A stretch of DNA of 64,000 bases from the NCBI GenBank assembly GCA_036645935.1, contig JAVXNE010000009.1:1-64000 (forward strand), in the 5' to 3' direction. Each line of letters begins with the position of its first letter. Within the stretch, counting starts at the first letter, position 1. Of the stretch, positions 25,678-34,432 are shown piece by piece. The stretch is from JAUNBN01 sp036645935 (GTDB lineage Bacteria; Bacillota; Clostridia; Oscillospirales; Ruminococcaceae). The position numbers were made by a program, and so were the translations under genes. The notes beneath the pieces are model-generated. The model saw only the letters and a list, made by a program, of their open reading frames with translations. It searched no databases and was not told the DNA's origin.

Positions 25678-25706
25678 ATTTTACCCTGTATCGGAGCTTT
25701 TGTCAA
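25678..25706 (-). promoter_or_regulatory. Sigma-A-type promoter of mntP
   Basis: TTGACA at 25706-25701 and TAAAAT at 25683-25678 are spaced by 17 bp on the minus strand. The predicted start lies about 5 bases before the riboswitch P1 helix. Confidence 0.8.
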
Positions 25707-26365
25707 CCCCGCTGCACCCGTCTCACTCTGCGCCGCCCTTTTTCTATTAGCCGAACACCATTCAGCAGCTTTGGCGTGAATTTTGTGTCCGTAAAACAAG
25801 AACTGTGGTGTAGATACACACCGCCGCACTTTGCCCGCACCGCCGCGCAATATCTCAAATTTTCTGTAGTTTTTAAGTTTTCCGTGCCGTCGTCTTCGGC
25901 TGTTACCTGAATGTGCAATGTTGTCTGTCTTCATAAAGCTCTTCCGCTCATTTCTTGCAATCCGCGCTTCAAAATTAATGCTTAATGTATGATATCCTTT
26001 CCCTGTGATGCTATATTTTAAGTTTTTTGTACGTATCTCAAGACCTTGGAAATACGAATGTTTGGCGTGAAACATGGCATTGCTGTCACCGTATATTCAA
26101 ATGTTTGACAGTGTATTGAAAAATACAGGATTTTGCTACGAAAGCAGTATGACATAAACACAAATAACCTCGAAACCGCGCTGAAAGCCGCATGTCGGAT
26201 ATTTTTCACTCGATCGCAAAATTAATTACAATGCTCGCTGCGCTGCATTTCCGAAGCAAAATGGGCGTGCTGCACGCTTCTGCGTTTATTCGTAACGACA
26301 TTTTATTGGGTATGAATCCACGCTTCCTGCTGTGCAATTCGCCGCGTGTTTTATATTATGGCACA
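25707..26365. other. Intergenic region, no convincing gene
   Basis: About 660 bp between the mntP promoter and the rplS terminator. Open frames here lack ribosome binding sites and have no recognisable family features. Confidence 0.5.
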
Positions 26366-26399
26366 CAAAAAAGAGAGCAGCGCGTTTGCTGCTCTCTTG
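26366..26399 (-). terminator. Intrinsic terminator of rplS
   Basis: AAGAGAGCAGC and GCTGCTCTCTT form an 11-bp perfect stem; the minus strand continues with TTTTTTGTG. It lies about 20 bp after the rplS stop codon. Confidence 0.85.
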
Positions 26400-26418
26400 G
26401 ATTATTGACAATTGGAGC

Positions 26419-27039
26419 CTACTTGACAAGTCTCTGTTTAAGTTTCGCAGATTTGCCAATGCGGTCTCTGAGGTAATAGAGTTTGGCGCGGCGGGTTTTT
26501 CCGTGACGCACGACTTCGACCTCCTCGACGTTCGGCGAGTTCATGGGGAAAACGCGTTCAACGCCGACACCGTATGACGTGCGGCGCACAGTGAATGTCT
26601 CGCTGATTCCGCCGTGCTTCATTGCAATTACTGTTCCCTCAAAAAGCTGAATTCTCTGACGCTCGCCCTCTTTAATGCGGACGTGCACCTTAACGGTGTC
26701 TCCGATTGCAAAATTGTGACGTTTCTCACGAATCATCCCCTCGGTGATAACCTTAAAGGGATCGACATATGTGCCTTTTTTTGCAGCTTTCTTGGGCGCT
26801 GCTACGGCTTCTTTAACCGCGTCTTTCGCGTCATCCAACGTTTCTTTCACATCGGACACTTTGTCGGCAAGCTCGTCTTTTAACTCTTCAATGGCTTCCT
26901 CAGCCTTTTCGGCAACGTTCTTTGCAGCCTCTTCGATGTTCTGCACAATTTCCTCGGATTTCGCCTCAACCGCATCTGCTACCGATTCAACTGTCTTTTC
27001 GACGGCATCTTTGGCCTGCGAAATTTTGTTCTCGTCCAT
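26419..27039 (-). CDS. rplS: Ribosomal protein L19 with a long charged N-terminal extension
   Basis: The C-terminal 116 residues (about 91-206) are canonical bL19: NFAIGDTVKVHVRIKEGERQ, RIQLFEGTVIAMKHGGISE, FTVRRTSYGVGVERVFP and RRAKLYYLRDRIGKSAKLKQ. bL19 is normally about 115 residues. Residues 1-90 are extra: an uninterrupted A/K/E/D/V-rich helix-like stretch (KDAVEKTVESVADAVEAK and similar), resembling LEA-type repeats, joined by APKKAAKKG. The start ATG has GGAGGAG upstream, and the extension is in frame with no alternative well-placed start nearer the core, so I regard it as translated. Confidence 0.92.
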   Translation of the reverse strand: MDENKISQAKDAVEKTVESVADAVEAKSEEIVQNIEEAAKNVAEKAEEAIEELKDELADKVSDVKETLDDAKDAVKEAVAAPKKAAKKGTYVDPFKVITEGMIREKRHNFAIGDTVKVHVRIKEGERQRIQLFEGTVIAMKHGGISETFTVRRTSYGVGVERVFPMNSPNVEEVEVVRHGKTRRAKLYYLRDRIGKSAKLKQRLVK

Positions 27040-27161
27040 AATTGGATCTCCTCCTGTTGTGAATCAGACGTTCGTGCCCTTTGTTTGGCAGAGGACCGTC
27101 CGTTTAATGTTGTGTTAACATTAACCCCGCCGGTTACCCAGAGGATTATGCAAGCCTTAAT

Positions 27162-27190
27162 ATAATACTATATAACAGCAGTGAGTTCAA
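27162..27190 (-). promoter_or_regulatory. Promoter of rplS
   Basis: TTGAAC at 27190-27185 and TATTAT at 27167-27162 with a 17-bp spacer on the minus strand. The roughly 115-nt leader between here and the start codon could hold an autoregulatory structure, but I did not resolve one. Confidence 0.6.
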
Positions 27191-27240
27191 GTGCTTATCT
27201 AAAATAGTTTTATTCTTCAAGATTTTGTGACTCTTATGAA

Positions 27241-27553
27241 GTTCTGTCTGCCCGCTGTGAGTGTCTGCGTTCGCTTTATAAACCTGCTCCGTCTCGCATC
27301 TTACACGAAGTTCTGTCTGGCCGCTGTGCGTATCTGCGTTCGCTTTATGAATCTGCTCTGTCTCGCATTTTACACGAAGTTCTGCCTGTCCGCTGTGAGT
27401 ATCTGCGTTCGCTTTATGAACCTGCTCCGTCTCGCATCTTACACGAAGTTCTGTCTGTCCGCTGTGAGTGTCTGCGTTCGCTTTATGAACCTGCTCCGTC
27501 TCGCATCTTACACGAAGTTCTGTCTGTCCGCTGTGAGTATCTGCGTTCGCTTT
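27241..27553. repeat. 69-bp tandem repeat array, about 4.5 copies
   Basis: Copies begin at 27241, 27310, 27379, 27448 and 27517 with few differences. The fifth, partial copy is the 3' end of the DUF2344 gene, so the array is an amplification of that gene's last codons and stop. In the gene's frame every unit carries a stop (reading QNFV then stop). The plus strand stays open through all units because 69 is a multiple of three, which creates a spurious repeat-protein frame. Confidence 0.93.
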
Positions 27554-28167
27554 ACCAGCTGGTGCTCTGGCTCGCGACCCAGCTTGTCAAATAGCGCTCT
27601 TAGCACGAGAGAGGGATTCACCGAGTGCTCGGAGTCCGCCGCGAGCAAAAGATCGGCAAAGCACCTTCCACCCGCAGCATATATCTCGCTCGACTCAATT
27701 CCGTCATTTAGGCACACCTCCCTAAGCCCACCTTTTTTCATGTGCTTTTGCGCCATAAGCGGACTTATAATCAGCTCACGCAATCTGTCGGTGAGTTCTT
27801 GTCCATCAAGCTCTGAATCCTCAAGCTCGATGAGGTAACGCGCAAACGCTATCATTGAGGGCTTCATGACAGCCTCACGCGCGTCGAACACCTCGACACC
27901 AAACGGAAGTCCTTCGTTGATTTTCTGTGCCATGTACGGCTCGGGATTGTCTGCGAGCAGCCGGATGTCGGCCGTTTCGCAAATGCTCTCACAACCGAGC
28001 GATAGCGGCATCGCAAAAGTTATGTAGAGATGGGAGTTGAATCCCTCTGTATACCAAACCGGCAGACCGCTGCATCGCACTGCTCGTGTGAAGCAGCGCA
28101 TGAGATCGAGGTGGGACATATACCTCGCCGAAAAGGTTTTGGAGAAATAAAGCCTTGCGTTAATCAA
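27508..28167 (-). CDS. DUF2344 / TIGR03936 family radical-SAM-linked protein
   Basis: The 219-residue protein has the family start RLYFSKTFSARYMSHLDLMR with CFTRAVRCSGLPVWYTEGFN following. The family is almost always encoded next to the TIGR03960 B12-binding radical SAM protein, as here, and is proposed to act with it; the substrate is unknown to me. The best start is TTG 28167, seven bases after GGAGGAG, overlapping the upstream gene's stop. The last residues lie inside the 69-bp tandem array, so the original C-terminus may have been altered by the amplification. Confidence 0.85.
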   Translation of the reverse strand: MINARLYFSKTFSARYMSHLDLMRCFTRAVRCSGLPVWYTEGFNSHLYITFAMPLSLGCESICETADIRLLADNPEPYMAQKINEGLPFGVEVFDAREAVMKPSMIAFARYLIELEDSELDGQELTDRLRELIISPLMAQKHMKKGGLREVCLNDGIESSEIYAAGGRCFADLLLAADSEHSVNPSLVLRALFDKLGREPEHQLVKRTQILTADRQNFV

Positions 28168-29998
28168 AGCAACTCCTCCCCAGAAACTTGGTGACACCAC
28201 AGCCCGAGCAGCCTGCCGAACATTTGGGAGTTGTGGCTGCCATTTTGGCGCGCTCATATTCTTTGACGAGATACCGCTTGTCTACGCCGTAATCAAGTGT
28301 CTCCCACGGATTCATTTCATCAATGTCGCGCTCTCTGTTTGCATAAAAAGAGGGATTGATACCGATTTTTGAAAAAGCATTCTCCCACCGCGACACTGAG
28401 AATCCCTCGTCCCAGCTTTCAAAAATGCCTCCGTTTTTATAGACTTCCAATATCGCCGCGCCGAGCCTGCGATCACCTCGCGCAAGCACTGCCTCAATAA
28501 AGCTTGTTGAGGGATCGTGCCAGCTTAGCGATATTTTTTTGCTCGTCAGCGAATTCACCAACAGCCGCTGCTTGCGCTCAAATTCCGCCGCCGTGTCCTG
28601 TGCGCAAAACTCAAACGGTGTGAACGGTTTCGGAACAAAACATGCGCAGCTCACGCTGACATTTACACCTTTACCTCTGGGCTTGTTCGGCTGTGAATAG
28701 TATAAATCCACAATTTTTTGCGCAAGCTTTGCAATTCCGACTATATCATCGTCGGTCTCATATGGCAGTCCGATCATAAAATAGAGCTTGACGCTCGTGT
28801 ATCCCGCATCGAATGCGATTGAACAGCCATTGAATATCTCTTCCTCCGAGATATTTTTATTGATGACATCTCTCAAACGCTGCGTCCCCGCTTCGGGAGC
28901 AAAGGTGAGACCCGTCTTGCGCACCCGAGAGGTCTTTTCAATAAGCTCATCGCTGAAATTGTCGATTCTGAGCGATGGCAACGAGAGATTGATGTGAGCG
29001 CCCGGTGTCCATTCGAGCAGCTCGTCAAGCAACTTTTCCAACTGTGGGTGATCGCTTGTTGAAAGGGAGACGAGTGACAGCTCCTCATATCCTGTGTTGG
29101 CACACAGTTCGCGCGCCTGCGCGTTGAGAACCTCGACACTTTTAGGTCTGAATGGACGGTAGATAAATCCCGCCTGACAAAAACGGCACCCGCGCACACA
29201 CCCGCGCAGCACCTCTAAATTGGCACGGTCGTGAACCGCTTCAATGAGCGGAACAGGGAACATTTTGGGATAGCGCACTGTGTCGAAGTTGCGAATAATT
29301 CTTTTAACAACGGGCAGCGGGGCTTTTTTGGGATGCTCAATCTCGGCAATTGTGCCGTCCTTACAGTATTTGAACTTGTAAAATCGCGATACGTAAACAC
29401 CGCTGATTTTAGCGGCCTCACTAAGCATTTTAAGCCGTGTCCAGCCCTTTTCTTTAGCTTTAATTACAATCTCGCACAGCTCAACTATGACTTCTTCTCC
29501 CTCTCCTGGCAAAAAAAGATCGACAAAGTCGGCCATCGGTTCAGGATTGCACACGCATGGGCCGCCCGCAATTACGAGCGGCCAGCTCTCGTCTCGATCT
29601 CGTGAAAGCAAAGGAATACCGCCGCGATCAAGCATACACAGGACGCCCGGATAGGACATTTCATATTGAAGTGTAAAACCTACCACGTCAAAATCACGCA
29701 ACGGGGTTCCGCTCTCGAGCGTTGTGAGCAGCAGTGAATGCTGCTCCATCTGCTCGAGCATATCAAACCACGGTTCAAACGCTCGCTCACACCAGATATC
29801 CGGATTGGCATTAAGCACATCGTACAGTATTTTTAGGCCGAGATGGGACATCCCGACCTCGTATGTATCCGGAAAGCAAAAAGCGAAGCGCAGTTTCATT
29901 TGTTCGGGGTCTTTATGCACCGCGCCGCGCTCACCGCCGACATATCTGCCCGGTTTTTGAACCTCGCGCAGTATTTTTTCCAATGTATAATCAGTCAT
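28160..29998 (-). CDS. TIGR03960 family B12-binding/radical SAM protein
   Basis: The 612-residue protein has an N-terminal region with FCFPDTYEVGMSHLGLKILY and a B12-binding-like Rossmann fold (ADFVDLFLPGEGEEVIVEL). The radical SAM motif CVRGCRFC lies in a TIM-barrel (about residue 255), and a C-terminal extension ends in a cysteine-containing CSAGCSGCG (about 597). Such proteins are predicted methyltransferases or tRNA-modifying enzymes; no substrate is established to my knowledge. ATG 29998 is the natural start; the frame continues upstream without a ribosome binding site. Confidence 0.9.
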   Translation of the reverse strand: MTDYTLEKILREVQKPGRYVGGERGAVHKDPEQMKLRFAFCFPDTYEVGMSHLGLKILYDVLNANPDIWCERAFEPWFDMLEQMEQHSLLLTTLESGTPLRDFDVVGFTLQYEMSYPGVLCMLDRGGIPLLSRDRDESWPLVIAGGPCVCNPEPMADFVDLFLPGEGEEVIVELCEIVIKAKEKGWTRLKMLSEAAKISGVYVSRFYKFKYCKDGTIAEIEHPKKAPLPVVKRIIRNFDTVRYPKMFPVPLIEAVHDRANLEVLRGCVRGCRFCQAGFIYRPFRPKSVEVLNAQARELCANTGYEELSLVSLSTSDHPQLEKLLDELLEWTPGAHINLSLPSLRIDNFSDELIEKTSRVRKTGLTFAPEAGTQRLRDVINKNISEEEIFNGCSIAFDAGYTSVKLYFMIGLPYETDDDIVGIAKLAQKIVDLYYSQPNKPRGKGVNVSVSCACFVPKPFTPFEFCAQDTAAEFERKQRLLVNSLTSKKISLSWHDPSTSFIEAVLARGDRRLGAAILEVYKNGGIFESWDEGFSVSRWENAFSKIGINPSFYANRERDIDEMNPWETLDYGVDKRYLVKEYERAKMAATTPKCSAGCSGCGVTKFLGRSCFD

Positions 29999-30015
29999 GT
30001 TTATATAATAACAAA

Positions 30016-30612
30016 TCACGCGTCGTTTGTATATGCGTTTTGCTCGCGCAACGTGCTTATCAAAAGATATATTCCGAATAACAGCGCTGTTGGATTGCCG
30101 TTTTTCATGCATACCGAAATAATTCCAATCGCGCAAACGAGCGCACCACACAAAAAAGAAAGAGTGGAAAGTGACCACTCTCCTTTTTTCCCAAACCGCG
30201 GAAGCAGCGCGAGCGCGGCAAGCTGTCCGCCGTCGAGATGCGCGGCGGGAAGACAATTGATAAGCGCGAGAAAAAGATTAATCCGCACAGGTACTGCTTT
30301 TCCGAAAACCGCAAACGCGCCCGCAAGCGCAAAATTGACAAGCGGGCCGCATACGAGCACCGCCGCTTGCTGCCTGCGAGGCAAGCCGTCGGTGGCAGCG
30401 CCAATTTCAAACCTGCCGAGCGAGAGAAGCATATATCCGGGCATCGCACCGCACATCACCAGCGCTGTCAGGTGTCCCAATTCATGCGCTAAGGAGAACA
30501 GCGCAAACATGCCAACAGCGCTGGTGTCAGCAGCACCCAAAGCAAGCGAAACAAATGCCAAAAACCAAAAGGTGACGCGCAGCTCAACTCCGCGAATTCT
30601 TAGCCTAAGCAC
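30016..30612 (-). CDS. SpoIVFB-like site-2 protease (peptidase M50)
   Basis: This is a polytopic zinc metalloprotease. The 198-residue protein has HELGH (about residue 43) within a membrane segment and the second zinc motif in NCLPAAHLDGGQL (about 120-132). In sporulating Firmicutes this subfamily includes SpoIVFB, which cleaves pro-sigma-K. It lacks the C-terminal CBS domain that Bacillus SpoIVFB has, as do several clostridial homologues. It overlaps a small membrane-protein gene upstream by eight bases. Confidence 0.85.
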   Translation of the reverse strand: MLRLRIRGVELRVTFWFLAFVSLALGAADTSAVGMFALFSLAHELGHLTALVMCGAMPGYMLLSLGRFEIGAATDGLPRRQQAAVLVCGPLVNFALAGAFAVFGKAVPVRINLFLALINCLPAAHLDGGQLAALALLPRFGKKGEWSLSTLSFLCGALVCAIGIISVCMKNGNPTALLFGIYLLISTLREQNAYTNDA

Positions 30613-30892
30613 CTTTGCCGCTGCTCAACAGCTCCAACACCACAGCATAGACCGTCTTCGCCGCCTCGTCCAGTGAAAAGAGCGGTGGCTCCCGAGTGAG
30701 CTTTTCATAATCAGTTACCAATCCCGCAAACATGTTTGGTGCAAGCCACCAAATCAAAGCCAAAACTGCAAGCACGACAGCCGACAACATCAACTGCGCG
30801 CCCAATACTCCACCGCATTTCTTGCTTCGGGGTTTTCTTTCGCGTTCGATTTTTGCGTCGTTATCGGTGAATTTAAAGCTGCATTCGTCCAC
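30605..30892 (-). CDS. Small single-pass membrane protein next to the SpoIVFB-like protease
   Basis: The 95-residue product has a charged N-terminus (residues 1-26), one membrane segment (LMLSAVVLAVLALIWWLAPN, about 34-53) and a short outside tail. The start is GTG 30892, seven bases after AAGGAG. I do not recognise a family. Bacillus SpoIVFB is preceded by SpoIVFA, a membrane-anchored LytM-type protein, so this could be a SpoIVFA analogue reduced to its anchor; that is inference. Confidence 0.6.
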   Translation of the reverse strand: MDECSFKFTDNDAKIERERKPRSKKCGGVLGAQLMLSAVVLAVLALIWWLAPNMFAGLVTDYEKLTREPPLFSLDEAAKTVYAVVLELLSSGKGA

Positions 30893-30893
30893 G

Positions 30894-32147
30894 TTACCGC
30901 TCCTTATCTATCGTCTTTCTCAGCTCGTACAGCTCAAGATTGGCAAAGGCCGACGTCTCCTGCGCCGGATTGAAAAACGATCCATATCGAAAAATCGCAA
31001 CACCCGATATCTCGCTGTCCGTCGCGACTTCTGCATACTGCCGAGAAATTATGTCGAAGTTCTCCTGCCACTCCGCGCTCCCGCTGCCTGCAAACGCATC
31101 TGGCATCCCCGCCTTATATGCCGACAGCCCCACCACGAGATCGCATGAGGTGCAAAGCTCCTTCCACTCGGCAAGCACCGAAGTAAACGGACGTGTTTGG
31201 TTTGCATAGCCGTAGTAAATCTGCGGACAAATATAGTCAACGAAACCACTTTGAGTACACCATTTTTGCACATCCGCAAAATGCCTGCTCTGATTGCGTT
31301 CGATAGAAGCGTCTGGACTGACACCAAACACTCTGTCTTCTCCGCTGGCGTGCACCGCCTCACACACACCCCTCACGAGAGAACTGACATTCTCTCTGCG
31401 CCATGCCTCAAGCTCAAGCTGTCCTCCGCTTTCTTTATATACCGTGTATTGTCTCTCATCGATTTCCGTGTCATCACTCGGATAAAAGTAATCATCAAAT
31501 TGCACGCCGTCGATATCATATGCTGTGCACAGTGCTGTGATGTCTTCAATAATCGCGTCGCGCGCCGGATCACTTGCGGGATTTATGTAACTGCCGCCGT
31601 CCGGATCCGTTACAATGGCAAATTCGTCAAGCGCCCGCAACCGCTCTGCAAGAACTGCATATCCGCTTGATGTGATATCTCCAAGACGATATGGATTAAC
31701 CCACGCGTGCAACCTGATTTTCGCAGAATGTGCGGCGTCAATAAAGCATTTCAGATAATCGATTTCTTTTGACTGATCGCTGTAAATAAGCTCACTTGAA
31801 GGAAACAGCTCCGATGTATAGAGAGTCTCTCCAAACGCACGAACCTGCAAATAGATGTCGCTCACGCCAATTGACAAGAGATTTTTTGTGACCTTTACGA
31901 GCTGCTCATCAAAGGCTTTTTTGTCCGCTGTGACCATCTCTGCAATGTCTATATAACTTATCCACACAGCGCAAACAATCTCTCGGCGCGGATTATCTTC
32001 GGACTCTGCTACGCCAAGCTGCTCTGAAAAAATGTCTTGTCCGTTTGTGGGTGTCCCGCCGCTGTCAGACTCAGTTTTGATTCCGGTGCAAGATGCGAAC
32101 AGCAAAAACGCGGCAAGCAGTGAAACTATTTTAATTGCTCTATCCAT
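30894..32147 (-). CDS. GHL10 family (DUF187-type) glycoside-hydrolase-like lipoprotein
   Basis: The 417-residue protein starts with a lipoprotein signal (LLAAFLLFASC, cleavage before Cys 20). It then has a TIM-barrel domain typical of GHL10: VWISYIDIAEM, IYLQVRAFGETLY, LHAWVNPYR, DGVQFDDYFYP (about residue 212, with paired acidic residues) and DYICPQIYYGY. Relatives such as Bacillus YngK are thought to act on cell-wall or surface glycans outside the membrane. A GGAGAGGT site precedes the ATG. It heads the operon that leads into the SpoIVFB-like gene, so it may be expressed in sporulation. Confidence 0.88.
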   Translation of the reverse strand: MDRAIKIVSLLAAFLLFASCTGIKTESDSGGTPTNGQDIFSEQLGVAESEDNPRREIVCAVWISYIDIAEMVTADKKAFDEQLVKVTKNLLSIGVSDIYLQVRAFGETLYTSELFPSSELIYSDQSKEIDYLKCFIDAAHSAKIRLHAWVNPYRLGDITSSGYAVLAERLRALDEFAIVTDPDGGSYINPASDPARDAIIEDITALCTAYDIDGVQFDDYFYPSDDTEIDERQYTVYKESGGQLELEAWRRENVSSLVRGVCEAVHASGEDRVFGVSPDASIERNQSRHFADVQKWCTQSGFVDYICPQIYYGYANQTRPFTSVLAEWKELCTSCDLVVGLSAYKAGMPDAFAGSGSAEWQENFDIISRQYAEVATDSEISGVAIFRYGSFFNPAQETSAFANLELYELRKTIDKER

Positions 32148-32287
32148 TTTTTAAATACCTCTCCAATCCGCGCAACCTCGCTGGTACATCTACTGAAATT
32201 ATATGTGTTCTCTGCCGTTGTGAGCACCAAAACACCTGTGCACTTGCTAAGATGGCCTTTATCCCCATCATAATTTTGATTCTTTGA

Positions 32288-33127
32288 GCGCAGACTGCGC
32301 ACTTTGACCTGTTCGCAGAGGGGTATAAAAAAAGCGCCTCAACGCTCAGCTGCTACAAGGCGGCCATGGGGCATTTCAAGGCGATCAATACCGTGGATAT
32401 ACGAACGCTTGACGTTGACGATTTGCAGGCGTGTATCGACGACTGCGCGGCAGGGAAGCGCACCAAGCAGAATATGAAAGTGACGGCGGGGCTTATTTAT
32501 AAATACGCCATTCCCCGCATACCCGATATGCGCCCGCTCAATCTCGGGGAGTACCTAAAGATAAACGACGACAGCGAGAGCAGCATACGCGCGTCTTTTA
32601 ACGAGAGCCAACTCAAACAAATACAGGCGGCAATTGGCCGCGTTCCTTATGCCGACTATGTTTACTGTCATTGCTATCTGGGGTTTAGGCCGTCCGCGCT
32701 GCTCTTGCTCACGCAGCAGTCATATAACGCCGACGAGCGGTGTTTTGTTGGCGGCATAAAGACCGAGGCGGGACGCGACCGCACCGTTACAGTGTCGCCT
32801 AAAATAAAACCGTACATCGACGCACTGTTAGATAAGGGAAAATTTTATATATTTTGCGGGTCTGACGGGGAGCAACTCCCAATAGTTAAATACCGCGCGG
32901 TGTTTTATGCCGTGCTTGACGCAGTGGGCATAGATAACCCCACAGAGGATGGGCGCAGAAAGTATACACCGCACTCATGCCGCCACACATTCGCCACGTT
33001 AATGAAGCGCGTAGAGGGCGCTGAGCGCGACAAGCTGGCGCTGATAGGCCATACAGACGTAGAGCAACTAATTGATTATCAAGACGTACACTTTGGCGAT
33101 TTGAGAGGGATAACGGATAAATTATAG
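32288..33127 (+). pseudogene. 5'-truncated tyrosine recombinase/integrase
   Basis: The open frame runs from 32288, where it is preceded by a stop, to 33127. It reads a core-binding domain (SASTLSCYKAAMGHF and onwards) and a catalytic domain with the arginine in GFRPSA, the HSCRH box (HxxR), IGH, and the tyrosine in LIDYQDV nine residues after that histidine. The first in-frame ATG is 32366, giving 253 residues. The N-terminal arm-binding domain expected of ICE or phage integrases is missing, so it is probably a remnant even though the active-site residues survive. It is followed by a terminator and an att-like repeat, the usual layout at an element's end. Confidence 0.8.
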
Positions 33128-33205
33128 ATGAGTAGTAGTATGGGTAGTAGTAGGGTTAAATTTTGCTCGATTTAGCGCCATTTGTTGAAAACACATCAAT
33201 ATAGC

Positions 33206-33254
33206 AGAAAGCCCCGAAAGTGCCGATATATCGGCATTCTCGGGGCTTTCTTTT
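33206..33254 (+). terminator. Intrinsic terminator after the integrase
   Basis: AGAAAGCCCCGA at 33206-33217 pairs perfectly with TCGGGGCTTTCT at 33240-33251, with TGCCGA/TCGGCA inside, followed by TTTT. It directly abuts the att-like repeat at 33254. Confidence 0.85.
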
Positions 33255-33278
33255 GGTCGGAGTGTAATTATAGGACTT
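33254..33278. repeat. att-like direct repeat, copy 1
   Basis: TGGTCGGAGTG followed by TAATTATAGGACTT. The complement of the first part reads CACTCCGACCA, like a tRNA-Pro 3' end. The same sequence with one G deleted recurs at 34433-34456, so the pair brackets the cyclase-like gene. Confidence 0.75.
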
Positions 33279-33352
33279 GGAAAAAGTCAGTCATATCAAT
33301 GGTTTACAGGTAATCAACAAAAGGTTTTTATCCAACCAAGAAATTACTCCAA

Positions 33353-34363
33353 TTAAATTGTGTTCTTACACCAATTTTTTACACGTTCATAATAATCTAT
33401 GATATCTGTCATCCCGTCTCGATCTATCTTTTCCGTCCAATCTTTATATCGTTCAGAATAGTCGGCAAATTTGACGGCATTATCATAGTAACTTGAAAAT
33501 GCAGGGACGGTATTCATTTTGTTGATATAGTCCGCAATAGACATATCATCGGAAGAATATTGTTGCCGCCAAAATCGGGGCCAGTCTAACATCATCGGGC
33601 TCAAAAAATCAGCCTTTTTATCGTGTCCCTTAATATGCTCTAAGTATGGGATGAAATAACGGTTATAAACAGGATGGTAGTTATTAAAACTTCTACCAAA
33701 TGCTATCCCAATTGCGTTTTGGGCTGTTTCACCTCTGGCAGCTTCAACTAATGGTGATCCCAAAAAGATTGACTGATGCTTATCCATTACAGCCATCCCA
33801 GTGGATATGCATCCCCTAAGTGGGATTCCAGCCCGTATCGCCTCACAGAAAAATTCTATACAGACCTGCAAAAAAGATATGTAAAGCTGATGCTCCTCAT
33901 AGATTAGAGGATTAAATTCTGTATTCATCTCCCCTATCAAAAGGGGATACGGTTCATAATAAGAGTCTCGAAGCCACCAAGCAGACCTTTTGAAAAGATA
34001 ATTTGTATAGATTAAAAAGGTATCGCTGAAGTGGCATACTTGAATATATCCGTTTGCGTCTGCAACGAGCTGATTCGATTTCCAATCGGATGAAACAGGT
34101 ACAGGGACAACACTACCAGAGAAGGTTGCACCGCCAGTGTAATTTGACTCCATTCGATGAATTAGTTCAAGAAGTTTATTGTAAAGTTCCAGAATTACTG
34201 AGTTTCCATTGTTCTGGACAAAATTTGAAAAGCCAAGAATATCAAAAAGCGCAATGGAATATAACTGCTCTTGCTTTTCAACTTCCTGTATTGCTTCAGC
34301 CATTGCTTGCGGAGAAATAATGGGCACATGTTCATTTGAGCCGGATTTTTCTTTATTTTCCAT
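33353..34363 (-). CDS. Class III nucleotidyl-cyclase-like protein, lone cargo gene
   Basis: The 336-residue protein shows the layout of class III cyclase domains. A first metal-type aspartate lies in IALFDILGFSNFV (about residue 40), then the second in CHFSDTFLIY (about 112). After that come LRGCISTGMAV and FLGSPLVEAARGE, comparable to the G-loop and the AARxE segment of cyclases (about 182-212). The C-terminal third is not recognisable. Proteins of this type are widespread in defence islands, and the Pycsar cyclases PycC belong to this superfamily, but no Pyc effector gene (TIR or membrane type) is next to it. The gene is visibly more AT-rich than its neighbours and is flanked by 23-bp direct repeats. 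Activity and product are unknown. Confidence 0.55.
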   Translation of the reverse strand: MENKEKSGSNEHVPIISPQAMAEAIQEVEKQEQLYSIALFDILGFSNFVQNNGNSVILELYNKLLELIHRMESNYTGGATFSGSVVPVPVSSDWKSNQLVADANGYIQVCHFSDTFLIYTNYLFKRSAWWLRDSYYEPYPLLIGEMNTEFNPLIYEEHQLYISFLQVCIEFFCEAIRAGIPLRGCISTGMAVMDKHQSIFLGSPLVEAARGETAQNAIGIAFGRSFNNYHPVYNRYFIPYLEHIKGHDKKADFLSPMMLDWPRFWRQQYSSDDMSIADYINKMNTVPAFSSYYDNAVKFADYSERYKDWTEKIDRDGMTDIIDYYERVKNWCKNTI

Positions 34364-34432
34364 TATACCCTCCAGCTAATCTTAGAACAAATGAATTATA
34401 TCATATAAATTAAGTCTCGTCACATAATTTTG

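Noticed and set aside
25611..26075. 154-residue leftward frame over the Mn2+ riboswitch region
   Set aside because: It runs through the mntP promoter and aptamer, has no ribosome binding site and no protein-like features.
27241..27553. CRISPR array
   Set aside because: Units are contiguous 69-bp tandem copies without unique spacers, and no cas gene is nearby.
27227..27838. 203-residue plus-strand repeat protein with a 23-residue unit
   Set aside because: The repeats come from amplification of the opposite gene's 3' end, the frame continues antisense to that gene, and there is no ribosome binding site.
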